Assembly (NCBI GenBank): GCA_040752395.1
Contig: JBFMHD010000178.1
Span: forward strand, 1-5,731
Direction: 5' to 3'
DNA length: 5,731 nucleotides
From: JBFMHD01 sp040752395 [NCBI: Candidatus Hydrogenedentota bacterium]
Lineage (GTDB): Bacteria > JBFMHD01
Shown: piece by piece, positions 5,580-5,731 of the stretch
Layout: every line of letters starts with the position of its first letter
Numbering within the stretch: position 1 is the stretch's first letter
Notes under the pieces: model-generated
Databases searched by the model: none
Seen by the model: the letters and a program-made list of their open reading frames with translations, nothing else
Told to the model about the DNA's origin: nothing
Program-made: the position numbers and the translations under genes

Positions 5580-5581
5580 AA
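5558..5581 (+). repeat. GATTGAAA 8-bp tandem array spanning the HAD stop codon
   Basis: Three units, GATTGAAA, GATTCAAA and GATTGAAA, run head to tail. They encode the C-terminal IERFKD of the HAD protein, and the TGA stop at 5577-5579 is inside the third unit. Related A/T-rich words (AATTAAAA, ATTCAAAA) continue to about 5599. The same 8-bp word lies next to the left inverted-repeat arm at 104-119. Confidence 0.88.
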
Positions 5582-5600
5582 AATTAAAAATTCAAAATTA

Positions 5601-5656
5601 GGAGACAGGAGACAGAAGACAGGAGGAGAAGACACAGAGGCACAGAGGCACAAAGG
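5601..5656 (+). repeat. GGAGACA and CACAGAGG tandem tracts
   Basis: GGAGACA, GGAGACA and GAAGACA form a 7-bp array at 5601-5621. A purine-rich bridge follows, and then CACAGAGG, CACAGAGG and CACAAAGG form an 8-bp array at 5633-5656, which runs into the right inverted-repeat arm. The left arm side lacks the GGAGACA tract and has one fewer CACAGAGG-type unit, so the two composite elements differ in word content and copy number. Confidence 0.88.
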
Positions 5657-5728
5657 ATATTAGGGGATGGGTCATAGGGGATGGGGTATATTAGGGGTCG
5701 GGAGTCGCAAGTCGTGAGTCAAAACAGG
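5638..5728 (+). repeat. Right arm of 91-bp inverted repeat
   Basis: This segment pairs with 1-91 as the reverse complement, with mismatches at 5708 and 5709 only. Reading rightward it contains roughly 15-base units built on TAGGGGATGGG (from 5660 and from 5675), a TAGGGGTCGGG variant (from 5691), then GTCGTGAGTCAAAACAGG at the end. It lies downstream of the HAD gene in the same orientation that the left arm has to its own upstream gene. The window stops three bases later, so the outer boundary of the element is unknown. Confidence 0.93.
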
Positions 5729-5731
5729 ACT

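Noticed and set aside
1-5728. Composite transposon or insertion sequence with terminal inverted repeats
   Set aside because: No transposase, integrase or recombinase is encoded, the flanks needed to see a target duplication are outside the window, and a third core copy lies inside. A non-autonomous element remains possible, but the call is not supported.

Overview
This 5.7-kb window comes from an AT-rich bacterium. Coding regions are rich in A/T-ending codons and in Lys, Ile and Glu, genes start on ATG or GTG, and most have clear Shine-Dalgarno sites. The sequence itself does not fix the lineage. A DUF342/FapA protein, a lone STAS-domain protein, a Yip1-family membrane protein and a HAD-like hydrolase, set among repeat-filled spacers, would suit a Gram-negative-type or uncultured candidate-phylum bacterium; that is a guess. 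There are no RNA genes, CRISPR arrays, transposases or recombinases.

Layout. Two genes are on the minus strand: a FapA-family (DUF342) protein (1317-2732, GTG start), then 14 bases downstream an unrecognised 389-residue protein (133-1302). They form a tight two-gene operon. A divergent spacer (2733-3027) carries a good sigma-70-type promoter, TTGCAA-17-TATAAT, reading rightward into a 254-residue protein with an N-terminal STAS domain (3028-3792). A 385-base gene-free spacer (3793-4177) follows, made largely of short tandem repeats. Then come a Yip1-family integral membrane protein (4178-4858) and an overlapping or closely following HAD-superfamily hydrolase (4815-5579), probably one transcription unit.

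The most striking content is non-coding. The outer ends form a near-perfect 91-bp inverted repeat (1-91 versus 5638-5728, 89 of 91 matching). Its 20-bp core recurs a third time at 3928-3947. All three copies lie downstream of a gene stop, with the core on that gene's coding strand. The spacers are mosaics of unrelated 7- or 8-bp words, each repeated two to six times (TTGGGTTA, GACTCAA, GTAGCCT, TTGCTTC, GATTGAAA, CACAGAGG, GGAGACA and others). One tract supplies the last codons and the stop of the HAD gene. The tracts include no recognisable gene and no known mobile-element signature.

Functionally, FapA-family and STAS proteins are often found in regulatory or cell-surface/motility contexts, but no flagellar, sigma-factor or kinase gene is visible here, so no pathway can be assigned. 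Because the window begins and ends inside copies of the same repeat, it may be a contig broken at repeats, and gene order beyond the edges is unknown.
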